Shown: one piece after another, positions 47,709 to 61,700 of the stretch
How positions within the stretch are numbered: the first letter of the stretch is position 1
Layout of the letters: every line of letters begins with the position of its first letter
Source: Mangifera indica
Taxonomy: Eukaryota; Streptophyta; Magnoliopsida; Sapindales; Anacardiaceae
Assembly (NCBI RefSeq): GCF_011075055.1
Contig: NC_058153.1
Location: forward strand, 3,968,001-4,032,000
DNA: 64,000 nt
Reading direction: 5' to 3'
Translations under genes and position numbers: made by a program
Notes under the pieces: generated by a model
Databases searched by the model: none
What the model was told of the DNA's origin: nothing
What the model saw: only the letters and a program-made list of their open reading frames with translations

Positions 47709-49399
47709 TTGATTTCACTTAATACAATGATACACCATTGATATATCCCAGCTTGCAAATGAATCTTACTGGCTAAATGATTTAGATTAACAATCATAAC
47801 GAAGAAAAAATATGAATCAGCAAAAAGATGACAAGCTGAAAGAACATGAATGCAACAGTGTTATGAGGATAAAAATTCACATAACACCATGCACTAAGGC
47901 CACCAAAAAGAGGATGTACCAAAAAACTATAGCGGTGTGACATTGTTCATAAAATCTTACTTAGATAACAACAACTGGTTTTTTTAAGTTGGCTTATTGA
48001 AGTTAGAAAATGATATTTCAAGATCTCCAAACAACATATATTACACCACAGTCTATCACTAAAACAATTTTATGATATATGTCTATACCACATGAGCAAA
48101 CACTCATATGATCATATGTAGGGAAATCATCCAGCTAAAAACCCTTAACAGGGAAAATTAATATATATAGCCAAACAATTATAACTGCATTATAAATTAA
48201 GGGATGCCTAGATCATACAATGCTAGCTCTACTCTCTTAAAAATCAACAGTACTAAGGAAGGCCAAAAATGGGTTCTGAAAAATAAAAAAGAAACAAACA
48301 CGCAAATACTAATAGCCTTAGCCGGTGGTCAAAAACCTTTCAACATCACAGTATGAGAACGTTTACACCACTACACCAATCCCAGAACACAGCTTTAATA
48401 GTGGAAAAACCATTGATAAAAGATCAGTGATGTTTTCATTACTTTTCCATCTCTCTTATTTATTTATTATTTCAAAGTTAAAACTTAAAGCAGGTACAAG
48501 CATATGCCTGATAACGGACGTGTAATGAGCACACTTATGAGGTCAACAAGAGACAATTTTTCATCTCATGCGTTGGTAAATAAAGCAAGGAAAAAAACCA
48601 GATATACATCAGCTAACCTTATTACAATGCCTTTAACTATAAATCAACACCAATTTTGGATCCAAACTATGACCATATAAGAACAACAAGAAAGGATTTC
48701 TCGATGAATTTTCTATACAAAAGCAAACAAACCAAGCTAGTTTACTTTGTTAGCAGAGTAAACCCTAGTTTCAGAAAACCTGAAACGGACACATAAGTGC
48801 CAGCCAAAACATTTTTTTTATTCAATATGGAGAGATAAGGCTGGCGCTTTTGTGTACATGCAAAGTGTACAGCAAATCAGACGCAAACAAGCCCACCAAC
48901 CATATAAGCCAGAGGCTGGCATCTTATTCAATGCAATGAGCCGGTGAAAAGTCATTGACTTAATGAAAACAAAACTAAAGCTCAGTCAAACAAAACCTCA
49001 GGCAATAAGTGGGCAAAAAATGCAGTCACAATTCATTTCCAGAAATGGAAAACTTTGCTAGAGATATAAATTGTTTTAGAAGAAGATAAAAACATCTAAA
49101 AACAACAATAAGTCCAGAAATCAACAGTACTAAGCACTTTACCAGAAATCACAAACTTTACTATTTTCACACCAACTTGATCTCAAACTGCACATGCATT
49201 TAAAAAAAAACAACCAATAAAAACAACCCACTTGGATTCTACTACCACCCAAAAACAAACAAACCGGAAAAAAGGTAAAGAGAGAGTGAAAGAAAAAGAG
49301 AAAGTCAAGTGAAGCAACAAAAGTAAAAAACAAAAACAAAAGGAAGCTGATTAGAATGAATGAATGAGAAAACACAGAAGAGAGAAGAGAAGTGAGAAC
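47498..49399 (-). other. 5' UTR intron of NF-YA
   Basis: The donor CCCAAAG|GTTCTC (49400/49399) and acceptor TTATTTAG|GATTTT (47498/47497) bound a 1.9-kb intron in the leader. It holds a (TC)10(TA)9 microsatellite at 47669-47707 and no coding exon I recognise. Confidence 0.6.
47669..47707. repeat. Compound (TC)n(TA)n microsatellite
   Basis: About ten TC units run directly into about nine TA units, inside the NF-YA leader intron. Confidence 0.95.
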
Positions 49400-49520
49400 C
49401 TTTGGGATCTGTTGAGAGAAGAAGCAGCATAAAATGCAACTGATGGGAAGAACTTCGACATGTCTCCTCTCAAGAAACTCTCTCTCTAGCCAAGCATTTC
49501 AAGTCTCTCTCCGGTTTCTT
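49400..49520 (-). other. NF-YA leader exon with upstream ORFs
   Basis: On the minus strand an ATG at 49497 opens a three-codon uORF (M-L-G, stop at 49486). A second ATG at 49461 opens MSKFFPSVAFYAASSLNRSQ, which across the predicted splice would continue to a stop just before the main ATG, about 31 codons. It ends in another frame than NF-YA, so it is a uORF rather than an N-terminal extension. NF-YA leaders with regulatory uORFs are known in legumes. Confidence 0.5.
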
Positions 49521-49937
49521 GGTTGTCACTTTTAATAATATAATAATAATACATATATTTTTTCCACCATTACTCTACCATTTCTTTTCTTTTTTATTTT
49601 TTAATAATTTAACGTCATTTTCTTCTGTGGACCACTTTATTATCCACAGCCGCCCTTAACTGTAATGCGTTTCATATACCCACGCGCTTCTTCCAGGGCC
49701 AGATGACACCTGTACTTCCTTCTGTTAAACTTTTTGTTCTATTGGTCCTTTTTTGAAGTGACGCGTGAGTGAGATTCATCTCTCTCGTCAAGAATGTAAT
49801 AAATTTAATTAGTTTATTTTCGAAAATACCCTGCCTTATATTAATTGTTATTATCAGTATTGGGCAAATGACAGTCTTAGATTTAATCCAATTAACTTTT
49901 ATACCCGAAATACCCCTATCACAACAACAACTGTACG

Positions 49938-50841
49938 TAGAGATGTCAATGAGTCGAGCCGGGCCTAAGAACCAAACAGTAATGGGCTTTCGGATTGGCC
50001 CATTAAAATATAAAGACCCAAGGCCCGGCCCATATAATAGCGGGTCTTAATCGGGCCGAATTTGGCTTTAATTGGGCCGGGCCGACCCATTTAACCAATT
50101 TTTTTTTAAAAAATTTAATTAAATTTTTTTAACATAAATTTTTTTCAATTATTAAAACCGATAATAATATCCGAATATTTTATTTATAATCTCTCACTTG
50201 TGGCGGAGGAATATCGTAGTTATATAATGAAAAATATTATAAATTGATAACATAGTATAAATAAATTAATTTACATACAGTATAAATTACAAACATAAAT
50301 AAAATATATCTACTATATAATATTTATCTATTCATCGTCTATATTTAAATCTCTGAATTCTTCAAAAATAAATAATTATTATTTGTGAATTTAGATATTT
50401 TATAATATTTTGTAATTATAAAATTAAAATAAAAATAAAATTGTAAATATAAAGAATTATTATTTATGAATTTAGATATTTTTTGAAAGAGAGTTAATGA
50501 GATTGAAAATATAATGAAATAATTGAAATTGAGTGATTAAAAGATTTATAAATAAAAGTAAAAATGAAGAAAAATAAAATAGTTTTATTTTAAAAAAAAA
50601 TTTAAATTATGCAAGGCTTTTGCCGCAAGGCTGCTTCTGCTGCCTTTTGCTTATACCGCCCAAAAAAAAAAATTATAAACAATACTAGGTCGGGCTGGGC
50701 CAACCCATGGGCCTAATATCAAAGCCCTAAGCTTGGCCCGGCCGGTACTCTACAGTATCATATCGGGTTTTATCGTGTTCGAACTTTTTTTTCGTACTTT
50801 GAGTCGGGCCTCCATTTGGCCCGACCCAATTGACGTGTCTA
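49938..50841. mobile_element. Non-autonomous hAT element with 8-bp target duplication
   Basis: The left end TAGAGATGTCAATGAGTCG and inverted right end TAGACACGTCAATTGGGTCG are hAT-type. Flanks ACTGTACG (49930-49937) and ACTGTACA (50842-50849) are an 8-bp duplication with one mismatch. Both subterminal regions are packed with CGGGCC/GGCCCG words, in strong contrast to the very AT-rich centre (50,090-50,600). No transposase was seen. Confidence 0.88.
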
Positions 50842-50849
50842 ACTGTACA

Positions 50850-52213
50850 TGAATAAATTATGTGATCCCACCCAAGGTTTGCCTGAAATTCTTTTCACCC
50901 TTATTCATATACAACATCTTTTTTTATTCAAAATCAAACTTAATAATAAAAAAAAAGAATGCCAATTTGTAAAATTACTATTTTATCCTTATCATTTCAT
51001 TTTAAAAAATGGCTACATAACCCTAAATTAATCGAAATTAAAAAACTATTTAAATATCAAACTTATGTAATGATCTTATTATTTCATTTCATTTCACTTT
51101 TATTTATTTCTTTTTTTGTTTCCAGTTGTAACCCATCATCATTCTTTTCTCTAACAACTCATCCCAGACTCTCGAGTCATAATCACACCTAAACTTTGCA
51201 AGCGAGTTAGTCTACTTCTTTGTCAACTTTATCATTCACATTGGGCAATTATAAGTTGATGATGAAATCGAACAATGTGTTGACAAGTTAATTGATCTCA
51301 AGGCTTACCAAGAGTCTATCTATGCAAAGAAGTCAGACATGGTAGCAAAATGTTTTTGTCATGTGTAACTAAAAGGTTAAATGTTTTGAAAATTCTTTTC
51401 CCACCCTAGGTTTTGAAAAATTTACTTCTCACCCTTAAATGTTTTTATTTCAAACTCCTACCCAAATTACAACTCAAAAAGGAGCGAACAACGGAAGAGC
51501 ATAAAAATTATTTTAGCTTTCCTAAACCCTAGATAAAAAATTAAAAATCTAGGATTTTAAAAAAGGTGGGCATGCAAATTTGCATTAATCCCATAATTGC
51601 CCCTTGGTTAGTCTGATTATGATTAAATTGCATCCAGAAAAGTTTGTCCTTACTAAAATCACACTAGGTTAGACGAAATTGCGACCAACATAATTTTGCC
51701 CCAGAGGTGTAATTTGGCTAGAAATTATACTAAGTTAAATAAAATTTCAATTAACATGATTAGCCTAAGGGTGCAATTTGGCTTGAATTACACCAGACGA
51801 AGTGCCACTCGATAAGATCACACAGTAGTTAGTGTGTTTCCTATCGAATTTGGCCAAATCATTGACAACTTACTTTCAGTTTTAGTTTGTTATTAATTTT
51901 TAATTTATTTCAAAAATTATTTTTATTTTAAATTTAAAATAAAAATATACAAAAGTAGGGATTACCTGTCCAACTAATCCAAATAGGTTATCCGTTTACC
52001 AAAAAAAAATCAACAAAATATTAATTTTAAAATATATTTATTTAAAATATATATATAACTTGCCAAGTGGTGTAAGAATTTGCTTTCCTTCCAACAAAAA
52101 CAAAAGCGAGGAATCTGACACGTTTGTTAGAGTAAGAAAATATTTTGATCTGAATTATATTATTAAATAATAAATAGGAGCAATAGTATAGGTTTATAGG
52201 TTTATATTTTACC

Positions 52214-52276
<63 letters not shown>

Positions 52277-53640
52277 TATTATATAATTAAATATTATTTT
52301 ATTTTTAATTTAAAATTATTTAATTAAATGATAATATATCATTTGTATATATATTTTATATGTTCAAAATGATTACATATAATTTTATTAAATAAATAAG
52401 GAATATTCCCTGTTGCAATTTTGATAATTAACTAATGTTGACTTCAAGTCATGATTTAACGTGTTTAGTTTTTGAAATTAATTAAATCCTTAACTTCCCT
52501 ACCCTAAGGAGAAGAGAATAAAGGTTGTTTATCATTGGATGCCTATTTGAATAGAGTGCAATTATTATTATTATTATTATTTTAAGGTCAAAAGACTTTA
52601 TCTCACCCAATGTTTTTGGAGTAATTTTAATTTTTTATCTATAAAATTTAAAAAAATTAAATACTAATATTTTTATTAAAATTACAAATGAAACCATCAT
52701 TTAATTTATTAAATTATTTTATAAAAAACGTATTATACGATATTATATCATGTTTATATTGTTTAATCCTTCTTATTAACAAAAAAAAATATTGATTAAA
52801 TGTAAAAAATTAAATATTATATTATCTCTAATTATTGCTATTTATAAAATTATATATTACTCCAAATTAACTAAATTTTAAAAGACATCAATACTCTCTT
52901 CTTACCTTTTCACTTTCACTCTCTCCTTCATTGCAGATCCAATTAATTCCATTAAGTTTGTAATGAGTTTGGCTTCAGAGTACAGGGTTTCTGTGGTTTT
53001 AAATTTGGGGACAGGGCATTTTTGGTGGATTTTGGTTTGAATGGAAGATAACAATAACGGGTAGAGTTTCCAAATTTGAATTATAGGTTTTTAAACGTGT
53101 AAAAGAATCAAATTATCATATTTAAAGTTTTTATGGGTTTGGGCAGACGACAGTTCTAGTGAGTTTTTGTTAAGTGGTTGACGATTTTGGTGGGTTTAGG
53201 TTTGGATGGTTGTGAGAATTAGGGCTAAAGTTTCTAACATTTAAATAAAAAAAGCTAAATTGTAAGTTTTTAATTTTTAGAAAAAGCAACTTGCCCCAAA
53301 CTCAGAGCTGATACCCAGTCAACAGAACTATAGTTGTCAATTCTATTTCAACCCAGAAAGTAAAACTTTCCATCACTTTAACAACCAAAACAACTACTTC
53401 CTGGCCTCATGGGCCTCAGCGGGCCACCAGTTTCTTAAAATTTTAAGTCAATACCAGAACATAATCAACAAAATAACGCCTGTAAAAGGAAACGCTAGAA
53501 TGGCAAAGCACAATCACAAATGCTATAAAGAACATCTCACTATAAATGAAACATTTACTAATCTCTAACTGAGTTTATTGACTATGTCTACTTTTAAACA
53601 AATAAATGGAATATCCAAAAATTCAAGCCACTTGGACGAG
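50850..53640. other. AT-rich intergenic region with transposon scraps
   Basis: Contains single ends resembling the MULE family (ccacccaaggtttg at 50,871; tttcccaccctagg at 51,400; ggtcaaaagactttatctc at 52,587), without partners. A pyrimidine-rich stretch near 52,890-52,930 is unexplained. No gene was recognised. Confidence 0.4.
52221..52272. repeat. (AT)26 microsatellite
   Basis: An uninterrupted run of 26 AT units. A short (ATT)7 run follows at 52,561-52,581. Confidence 0.97.
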
Positions 53641-54137
53641 TACGTTAATGCGCCAAGGATAGTTGTTTACCTGACACCTGAGATGCAAATACCATGATTA
53701 TGATTTGGTGATTCCAATAACAATGAAGTCTACAGGTAGATGACTGTACAAATCCTGATGCACTGGCTTCCGCTACTCTCTTCTGTTTCAATTGAGTTTC
53801 TGCTATGCCACCGAAAACACCACATTGATATAAGCACCAGTTCAGCATTCATCAGGAGTTCTGAATCATGCAGAATATTTGGGATTGATTTTGGTCATCA
53901 CTGAAACAAAGTGTGGTAGGAAAACTAGGTTAATGACAAGACTAGCAAGCTACTAAAACAGAACCTTAAACTACAAATAAAACAACCAAACAAACAAGCA
54001 TACAAATATCCTAGGCTCACTGATAATAAAGTTATTGCTTTCCAAAAGAGATCCATTTTAAGTATCCTAAGATCTGAGACAATAAATTACTCAAAAAATT
54101 TGGAGACAGTAGAAGTACTCACCCCATATGAATCTAT
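53641..54137 (-). other. Probable 3' UTR of PDAT with an intron
   Basis: Just past the stop the minus strand reads GGG|GTGAGTAC, and TTTGTTTCAG|TGATGACC lies about 220 bp further. This would place a small intron after the stop codon. The 67-codon frame below it (53645-53848) has no recognised similarity and is probably UTR. Confidence 0.4.
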
Positions 54138-57100
54138 CTACAGCTGTAAGTCAATCTTCTCGGACCATTTGAAAATATCTGAGTAAACTCGATCTCCACC
54201 CAAGTCTTCCCCAGTAGCACCAGCTGCTACTCTTAAAATGTCCTCAATCAATGCAAAGTTCCCCATTATATCAACATGAGCACCACTTTGGGTGCCTCGC
54301 CCCTCCAGAAGATTAGCTGGAGGAGCATGATCATACTCTCTTATGAAAGTATGAATGCCAGAAGGATTAAATCGTGTTTTCCCCCTCCATCCTTTTGCAC
54401 TCATGAAGCCTGCGCTTAAAACAGGAACAGTTTCATCCCCGTTAACAGAAAAGACTCCACCTTTCAAACAAGAATCCTCAATTCCACCATCTGCAGAACT
54501 GTCTATCTGGAAGGGAATGTAGCACTCAGAAGTTGGAGTTAATTTGTAGACATATGCTCTTTCTGTGGGTACTCCAACTCCGTACATAGAATAAATCTCC
54601 ATGCCTGGAGCATTTGGTAGCCTGAAAGAAAAGCACAGAAGATTAAGCATCCATATTAATGTACAAAGTGGAGAAACAATGACCTTAGTCTTAGTCAGCT
54701 GTCAGCCCAAAGAACTAAAGGTTCAAAGTTATTCACAGCCATAATAGTTTTAAATGAAGGACCTAATATAACTGTCACTGGTTTTGTCAGACAATGCAGG
54801 AAGAAAATTTTTAATTGAGAAAGGAAAAGAGAATTTCTGATCAGTTGAACATATGGCATCTACATCTGATAAGATGTATGCTCAGGTAATCAAATTCTTT
54901 AAAAACTAGTATATTAAATTTGTGAAACTACTAAAAAGATATCAGATTGGGCTAGATTTGTATAAACAGGAACAAAGAGCAGGGAATGATAAAGAAAAGT
55001 TGAATCTCTTACTTTGTCTCTAAGGGATTCGACCAGTACTTGTAGTGATTGTATTTTGGGTCATCCAAATTGTCAGCTATTCCATATGAAAATTGTTCAC
55101 CTCCACGTGCCATCAACTTCGGAGCAACAAAATGTAATAGATCCAAAATTGATCCAGCTGTGTAGATTTTGTAATCTGCAGCAGCTTTAACACCCCCAAC
55201 ACCCATTTCATAGTACTCTGTCCATACATCACAACGCGTTTTGTTTGCAAGGTTACTACCCTTGACAGCACCCTGCCAATCAAGAAGTCATTAGTCATAC
55301 AAGAATCCAATCAAGCAATTAAAAATAGAATTTACAATGTATGTGTAAGCACATTTGGGTACAATAAAACAATACACTTCCTCTCATAAGATTGGTGGAG
55401 GTTTCTAGCAGTTGAAACATGATTCCTTTTTCACGATTATAACATATTATATAGAAGCATTACTCTTTAGGAAACAAAATTTGAAACCAAAAAAAAAAAA
55501 AAGAATGAAGCAATTTGTTAATATACACTAGTAAAGTGGAATAGCATTGTGACTCACTCACCAACCATCCTGATTCCATAAGACAGGAAAGCTAAGAAAT
55601 AAAATTCTGATTTCATTTAAAGCATGAGAAGAAAAGATTGTCCAGTTAGTTCAATTGGAATTCTTTTATTACATATAATACCAAATCAAAACTTACAACA
55701 TTACCCTAAAATCTGTTCTCTCAAACTCAGAAGAATGTGCCTCAGCCACATCTTTCCCAAAAGAAATCAATCTTCCATAATTTACATTTTTTGTGCTAGA
55801 GAAATCCCCGTTTTCATTTTGGGCAGCAGTAAAAGTATCATTGTTCTTCAGCTTCTTGGCATTACAGTTATAGCCCCCTTCAGGTGACCAATCAAGACCA
55901 CCCCATATAGTATCTCCACCTTTCGGGATCATTGACATGGTTGAATCCCATGTACGGGTCATCCGCATTATATGTTGTAAAGTTTGAAGACCAAACATGT
56001 CCTTATTCAAGACACCTGGTGCCAAAGCCCTGTTTTAGGATTAGCATTTCATCATGAGTTGAAAACAAATTTGGAAGAAAATATACATGTTTTAAGCATG
56101 AAAAATTAATTTAGGTCATGAGGTCAATGTATTAAACACTTAAGCTTGGCAAAGACATCAGGGTATCTTGGACAGAACTAGAGCATGATTTTAGATTTAT
56201 CAAAAAATTTTGAAAATTTAAATTATTTCCAATGATTTTAAAGCAGACTAAGCAAGTTAAAATATGAGTTACAATGTAGTTGCATTTGACAAGAGTATAT
56301 TCATAGATGAGATAACACGAAACAAAATGAAGAAAAACTATATGCTACTAATATGATTGAATACAAAAAGCTTTAATGCAAGCCTAGGCATAAGTTGGGC
56401 TTAGGGACTGCCACAGGTTGCAGTAGGTGTCCACATCAAAGTATAACGTTTTTACAGGATTCTTAGACAACACAGTTCCAGATACTAGAAGGTATAGCCC
56501 AGATCTCAACAGTTACCACTCAGCTAAAGAAAATAGAAGAGCTCAATAAGACAAGTCATTGCAAGATAATGAACAGAGCCTATACACATCATAATAGTTT
56601 AGAGGAATACCTGGCAACAGCAATATCTTTGGCTTCAATAGAAAATAGTCCGGCAACAGCCTTTGGAACGCCTAAAAAGGGTCCCCCAATGTTCATGACT
56701 GCCTTTATATGCTTAGCGCACCAATCTGATCCACCCCCACCACCCATTGGAGCTGGTGCCTCAACCCATTTCATAAAATGCAGAAAGTATAGGACACCCA
56801 TTGAATGCGGAATAACCACCACCTTTTTCCCACCATTAGTAATTACCATGAGCTCGATGTTACTTTTTATCCTGCTTAAAGTCTGGTCCCTGACCTGACC
56901 AATTAGGTAAGCCATAAAGAATCACATAATACCAAGAGGGACTGTCTACAAATTACGTTTATTATTATTAAAGAATCCTACTCAAAACTGTACCTCAGTA
57001 TTCTGAAATGACAATCTCCAGTCATATGCAGCCATGTACATGGTTTTCTCCTCATATCCAATGCGAGCCAAATTAGCTATCAAAACTGCCCAGACAAAGT

Positions 57101-58716
57101 AACCGGGAGCAAAGTAGTCAGCTGCCACTAATCCTGACACAGGCCTGACCCTTATACCAGAAGGGTCCAGCCCAGTTTCATTATCCAGTGACATGTGCTC
57201 AATCCAGCATAGTGGTCTGCAAAATCATAGAGAGAAACAAGAGAGAAGTAGAATTATAAATTGAACTGATATCTGTAAAACTTCTTGCAAAATTAAACCT
57301 GAGAAACAGTAATCAGAACCAACTGGGAAACATCAATCAAAAGCAGAAACTCTTGATCAAGTTATGAACTTACACAAATAGCAACACGCATAAAATATTT
57401 TCTTTCTCTTTAATAATGTTTTCAGTTTCATGCAAAAACTGAAACAATCTGAAATATCACCAGGTTGAAAGGTTGGCTAAATAACAAACACTTAAAAAAG
57501 AACTTAGGAAACTTTACTGCTTATGACCAATCGCATAGAGATCTCAAATTTCCTCAACAAACAATAGAGAAAAGAACAAAGGTCTTCTACAAATTAGTGT
57601 ACCATGTGAAAGAGGGAATCCAAAAGTTAAGGGAGAATGAAAGCCAACAACAGGCAGAATGGAAATGCGTACATAAAATAAAGGATAATGAAATTGCTCC
57701 AAGGCACAAAATTCAACAAGCAAACAAGTGATGATGGGTACAATGAAATTAATCGAGAATGAAATCCCCAATAATGACCAAGAAATTGTTAAGTTAGTAT
57801 CATAATTGGCACAATAACACTAACAATTAGAAATTTTCAAAAGCAAAGATTTCATTCTTCTGAAAAATGCAGCATATCACCAATGTCAAATGGTTGCAAA
57901 TACTCTCCTCTAGGAATTATATGTTGTCAAACACTTAAATGAAAGCAGATACAACATCATCACTAATATTACACCAAAAAGTTCCTCTAGAACACTCCTA
58001 ATGTATAAATCTTAGTTTTACTAATTTATCAACTGACAAAATAGTTCTTCAAGGCCAGTCAGCTTTCTCTAGAATAACAACCAAGTAATCGAATAATGAG
58101 AGATATCTACATATAAAAGCAGCGATCAAGGGAACAACTGAGTCCACTTACTTAAATATTAATATCTAACTTTATGCCCACATTGACCTGCCATAAGTAA
58201 CCACACCTCACTCACTTAATAGCTTCCTAAATAAGCGATTCCCAGAACACACGGCAAAAAAACAAATTACCTTTTATACAACTCACCAAATGTGCCACCC
58301 CAAAGTCGCTTTCTAAACAAGCCTTCAGCGCACTGGTGGCCCTCCCACAACTCGAGACCGCCTGTCACAATCCCAGGAACAAACACAATGGGGTGCTTAG
58401 CTCTCAAGCCCTCCTTCCACAACTTGAGGCCCGGCGGGTCCGGTAACGGCCCCGTTATAGCCTCCGTTACGTACTGTGGTAACGATGCCGGCATGGCGTT
58501 GTATAAAAAGAGTAAAAGCCACCAAGCCAGACATACGCAGCCAATGAACCAGCAACAGCTATCAAGACAAGACCATTTTCTATTTCTCTGTTCGTCTCCT
58601 TTCGTTTTTGATTCGTCGTCTCCGTTTCTCTTCGATTTTTCGCGTTTATCATGATAAGAATCCGAGTTTTGCGACCTTGAAGTATCTGAACCTTTTCTGT
58701 GTCTAAGAAACGGCAT
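54138..58716 (-). CDS. PDAT1: Phospholipid:diacylglycerol acyltransferase (PDAT1 type)
   Basis: ER membrane enzyme that moves an acyl group from the sn-2 position of a phospholipid to diacylglycerol, making triacylglycerol and lysophospholipid. Six exons join in frame to 673 residues (Arabidopsis PDAT1 has 671): 58271-58716, 56994-57216, 56611-56894, 55705-56029, 55013-55272, 54138-54621. A basic, hydrophilic N-terminus (1-47) precedes one membrane segment (about 52-72, CCWFIGCVCLAWWLLLFLY). The lumenal LCAT-like domain shows GTFGELYKRPLCWIEHMSLD, catalytic Ser254 in IPHSMG, Asp575 in NGDETVPVLSAG and His628 in QSGAHVDIMG, plus AYDWRLSFQNTE and REYDHAPPANLLEGRGTQ. A donor at about 54,122 (GGG|GTGAGT) and acceptor TTTCAG at about 53,900 suggest an intron in the 3' UTR. 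No frame break. Confidence 0.97.
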
Positions 58717-58739
58717 CGCTTCATGAAAAGCTTTCAGAG

Positions 58740-61700
58740 ATCTATAATTGCTTCATTATTAATTAGTCTGTTTTCGAAGGGTGGATTGATTATTTTCAGA
58801 TCTGCGGCGTAGGTTCTGGAAGAAGGCGGTGGAAACGGTGTGAAAGAGGAAAGGAGGAGAGGAGGTGACGTTCTGTTCGAAGTTGGGAAAGAAAACAAAA
58901 AGCCCGTGATGTTGTGCATCTGTGTGCAAGGCCGTGAGGTCGGAGTCAGACCGCCATTCAAACGATTTACGTAAAATGTGTTTAACACATAAAATTTTAT
59001 TTTTTATAAAAGGCGAAATACTATTTTCCACGCAGGCTTAACGGATCGATAATTTTCGTCTATTAAATTTAAAATTTTATTTATTTATTAAATTTATTAA
59101 TAAAAACTATTAAATTTTATAAAATTATAACAAAAATTAAAAAATTTTAAACTAAATAATTATTTGCTTTCAAAATTTTATTAAACAATATTTTAACTTA
59201 ATTGATATTAATTTTAATTAAAAATAATAAAAAATTTTATTTATATAAAGATAGATAAGAGTGTTAATAAAATATAATTGTATATTTGAAGATAAACTAT
59301 AATTTTTTAAAATATTAACGATATTTTAAGTAAATTTTAATATTCAAAAACTGGTACATGTGATGGGCTTGGTGGAAGCTTCTGTTTTTGTTTTTTTCCT
59401 TTTTTAAGTTAGCAGGGGGTTAGATGTTGAAAATTTAGTTATGGTTTCGCAGTATGTCATAAAGTGTTTTAAGAATTGATTTGCTAGAAATGGAGTGCAA
59501 GTTTATTTGACTTTCTTGCTAAGTGTGAACAAAAATTTTTATTTTAAGGAGCCTTCGGTTTTGAAAATATTTTATAATATAAATTATTATTATTATTATA
59601 TTTAATAAAATTTAATAAATATAAATAATTATTATATTTAGTTAAAGATAATAAAAAAATAATATTATATTTATTTTATATAAATATCTTTGAATATAAT
59701 TATTTTAAAATATTTTTTATGTTATTTGTTATATTAATTAAAATAAGATTATTTTTTTCTTAAAAATTAATAAATAAGAATATAATTATAATATAATCAA
59801 AATTATCTTAATAATATTTTAATACTTAATATAAATATAGGAATCTGATTATTCTTTATATTATCTATCATATCAGTATTGATAATTATCAAAAAAATTT
59901 ATTATTTATAAATTAAATTAAATAATATAAATAATAATAATAAATTATCAAAGTTTATTTACTATCCCCCCCCAAATAGCCTCTAAAATTACTTGTTTGG
60001 TTCAATAATAAAAAAGAATTCATTGCCCTTTTGGACATTACATTGATGAGATTTGACTTTAATATTGGTCTTTAAAGGAAAATGGTATATAAAATTGACA
60101 AGTTCGCTATTTATATACATTGGAACCAAAAATCAAAAATGTTTTTTTTTTTTTAATTTGAAGTAACTGTCACAAATATATGAAATATAAGAGTTCATAT
60201 TATTTTAACAAAAGACAATTTAACAAGTAACATTGTTATTATCCTAAATGTCATAGAATGCCCAATTAATTACATAGTTGGATTTCATAACTGTTTAGAT
60301 AATATTGTCTATGATGAACACATAAACAATCACGTAATAATTCAATTACTTTATTGTATATTAAATCAATATAACTTTTAACTATTTTTTTATGTTCCTT
60401 CAACATAATTCATTATGTTATTCTTCGTTGTTGTCTCTGTGTCTGACCAAGACAATTACGTATATCATTGTGATCAATCATTATAATATATGTTATGATA
60501 TAAGAACATTTAAAAAATAAAAACAGTTAGAAATTCTAGCCAAGAAAATATTCTAATACCGTATAAATGTGTGAAACGAGATGTTAGTATAATAAGAATA
60601 ATATTATATATAAAAACAATGACATGTCACTATGAGATTGAATAGTTAAAAATTAAAGATAAAATAATATTTAATCACGTATGTTATTGTTTGTACATAA
60701 AATTATGCACAAAAATATGGAATATTAATTAAAATAACCATCTTTTTTGCTTTTTATACTTATATAACTACATTTTTTTATTATATAAAAATAGTCACTT
60801 TTTAATTTGATTTTGTCTATAAAAGAAGAAGATTTTGGAATTTAGAATTTGTCGGATAAGTTAGCTTGCCAACCATGGTGGGATAGGTTAGCCGGTCGAG
60901 TAGCTTGGTTGAGTAGGTTGGTTGATTGGCCAAATGTGCTAGTTTATATCTTGGTTGGGTGAGCCTTGAGTTTAAAAATATTTTAAATATTTTATGTTTT
61001 GAATTATATATGCATAATAAGAAAAAAAAAAAAAGACTATGTATACAAGAAAAAAAATGAGGGTGTTTTAATAATTTTTCGAAAATAGTGGACATAATTT
61101 AATTGGCATAATAAATATGTCAACCGGAGGATAGCGATCCAAACATCTCAATAACTCCTTGATTGGCATAAATTTTATTCTAACCCCTGATTAACCTTTT
61201 TTTTTACACTAAGCCCCTCGTTAACCTATGAAATTTCACTTCAACTTATGAATTTTTTGTTGTTTTAATGCAATTTTCATGATTTATGCATCCTTAATTT
61301 GAAAATAAAAACTTTCATTGACATAATATAAGGCATATTACATCATTTAAGAACCCTTAAATATTAAAACAATTTATACAATAATAGAAAATCAACACAA
61401 TAACGATATATTTATTAAAAATATTTATAAATACAAATTAAAAAATTAAAAAATATATTTAATAAAATTAGTTAATTTGATAAGTATAGATTTAAGAATG
61501 TAGGTTGACAATTTTGTTATTTAATTAATATCTTTATTATAAATATAAGAAAAAAAAAGAAAAATATCTTAATTTCATATTTTTAAGGTATGAGATGACA
61601 TCAATTCTATGAAGTATTGATTTCTTCTATCATAATGCATTGGACCAAATCACATAACTCTGTGGGCCATGTAGGTATTAACCTAATTAATTTAAATAAT

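Noticed and set aside
49400..49461. ATG at 49,461 as an extended NF-YA start
   Set aside because: Across the predicted splice this frame reaches a stop before the main ATG, so it is a uORF, not part of the protein.
51390..51580. Another complete MULE element
   Set aside because: A left-type end (tttcccaccctagg) and a ggtgggcat word are present, but no matching terminal repeat or target duplication could be found.
52587..53330. MULE-like element starting ggtcaaaagacttta
   Set aside because: Only one end is recognisable; no inverted partner.
56569..56898. 109-codon plus frame
   Set aside because: Antisense shadow of PDAT exon 3.
60817..61095. 92-codon minus frame with repeated LTYPT-like words
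   Set aside because: Low-complexity ttggttg repeats; no similarity and no gene signals.
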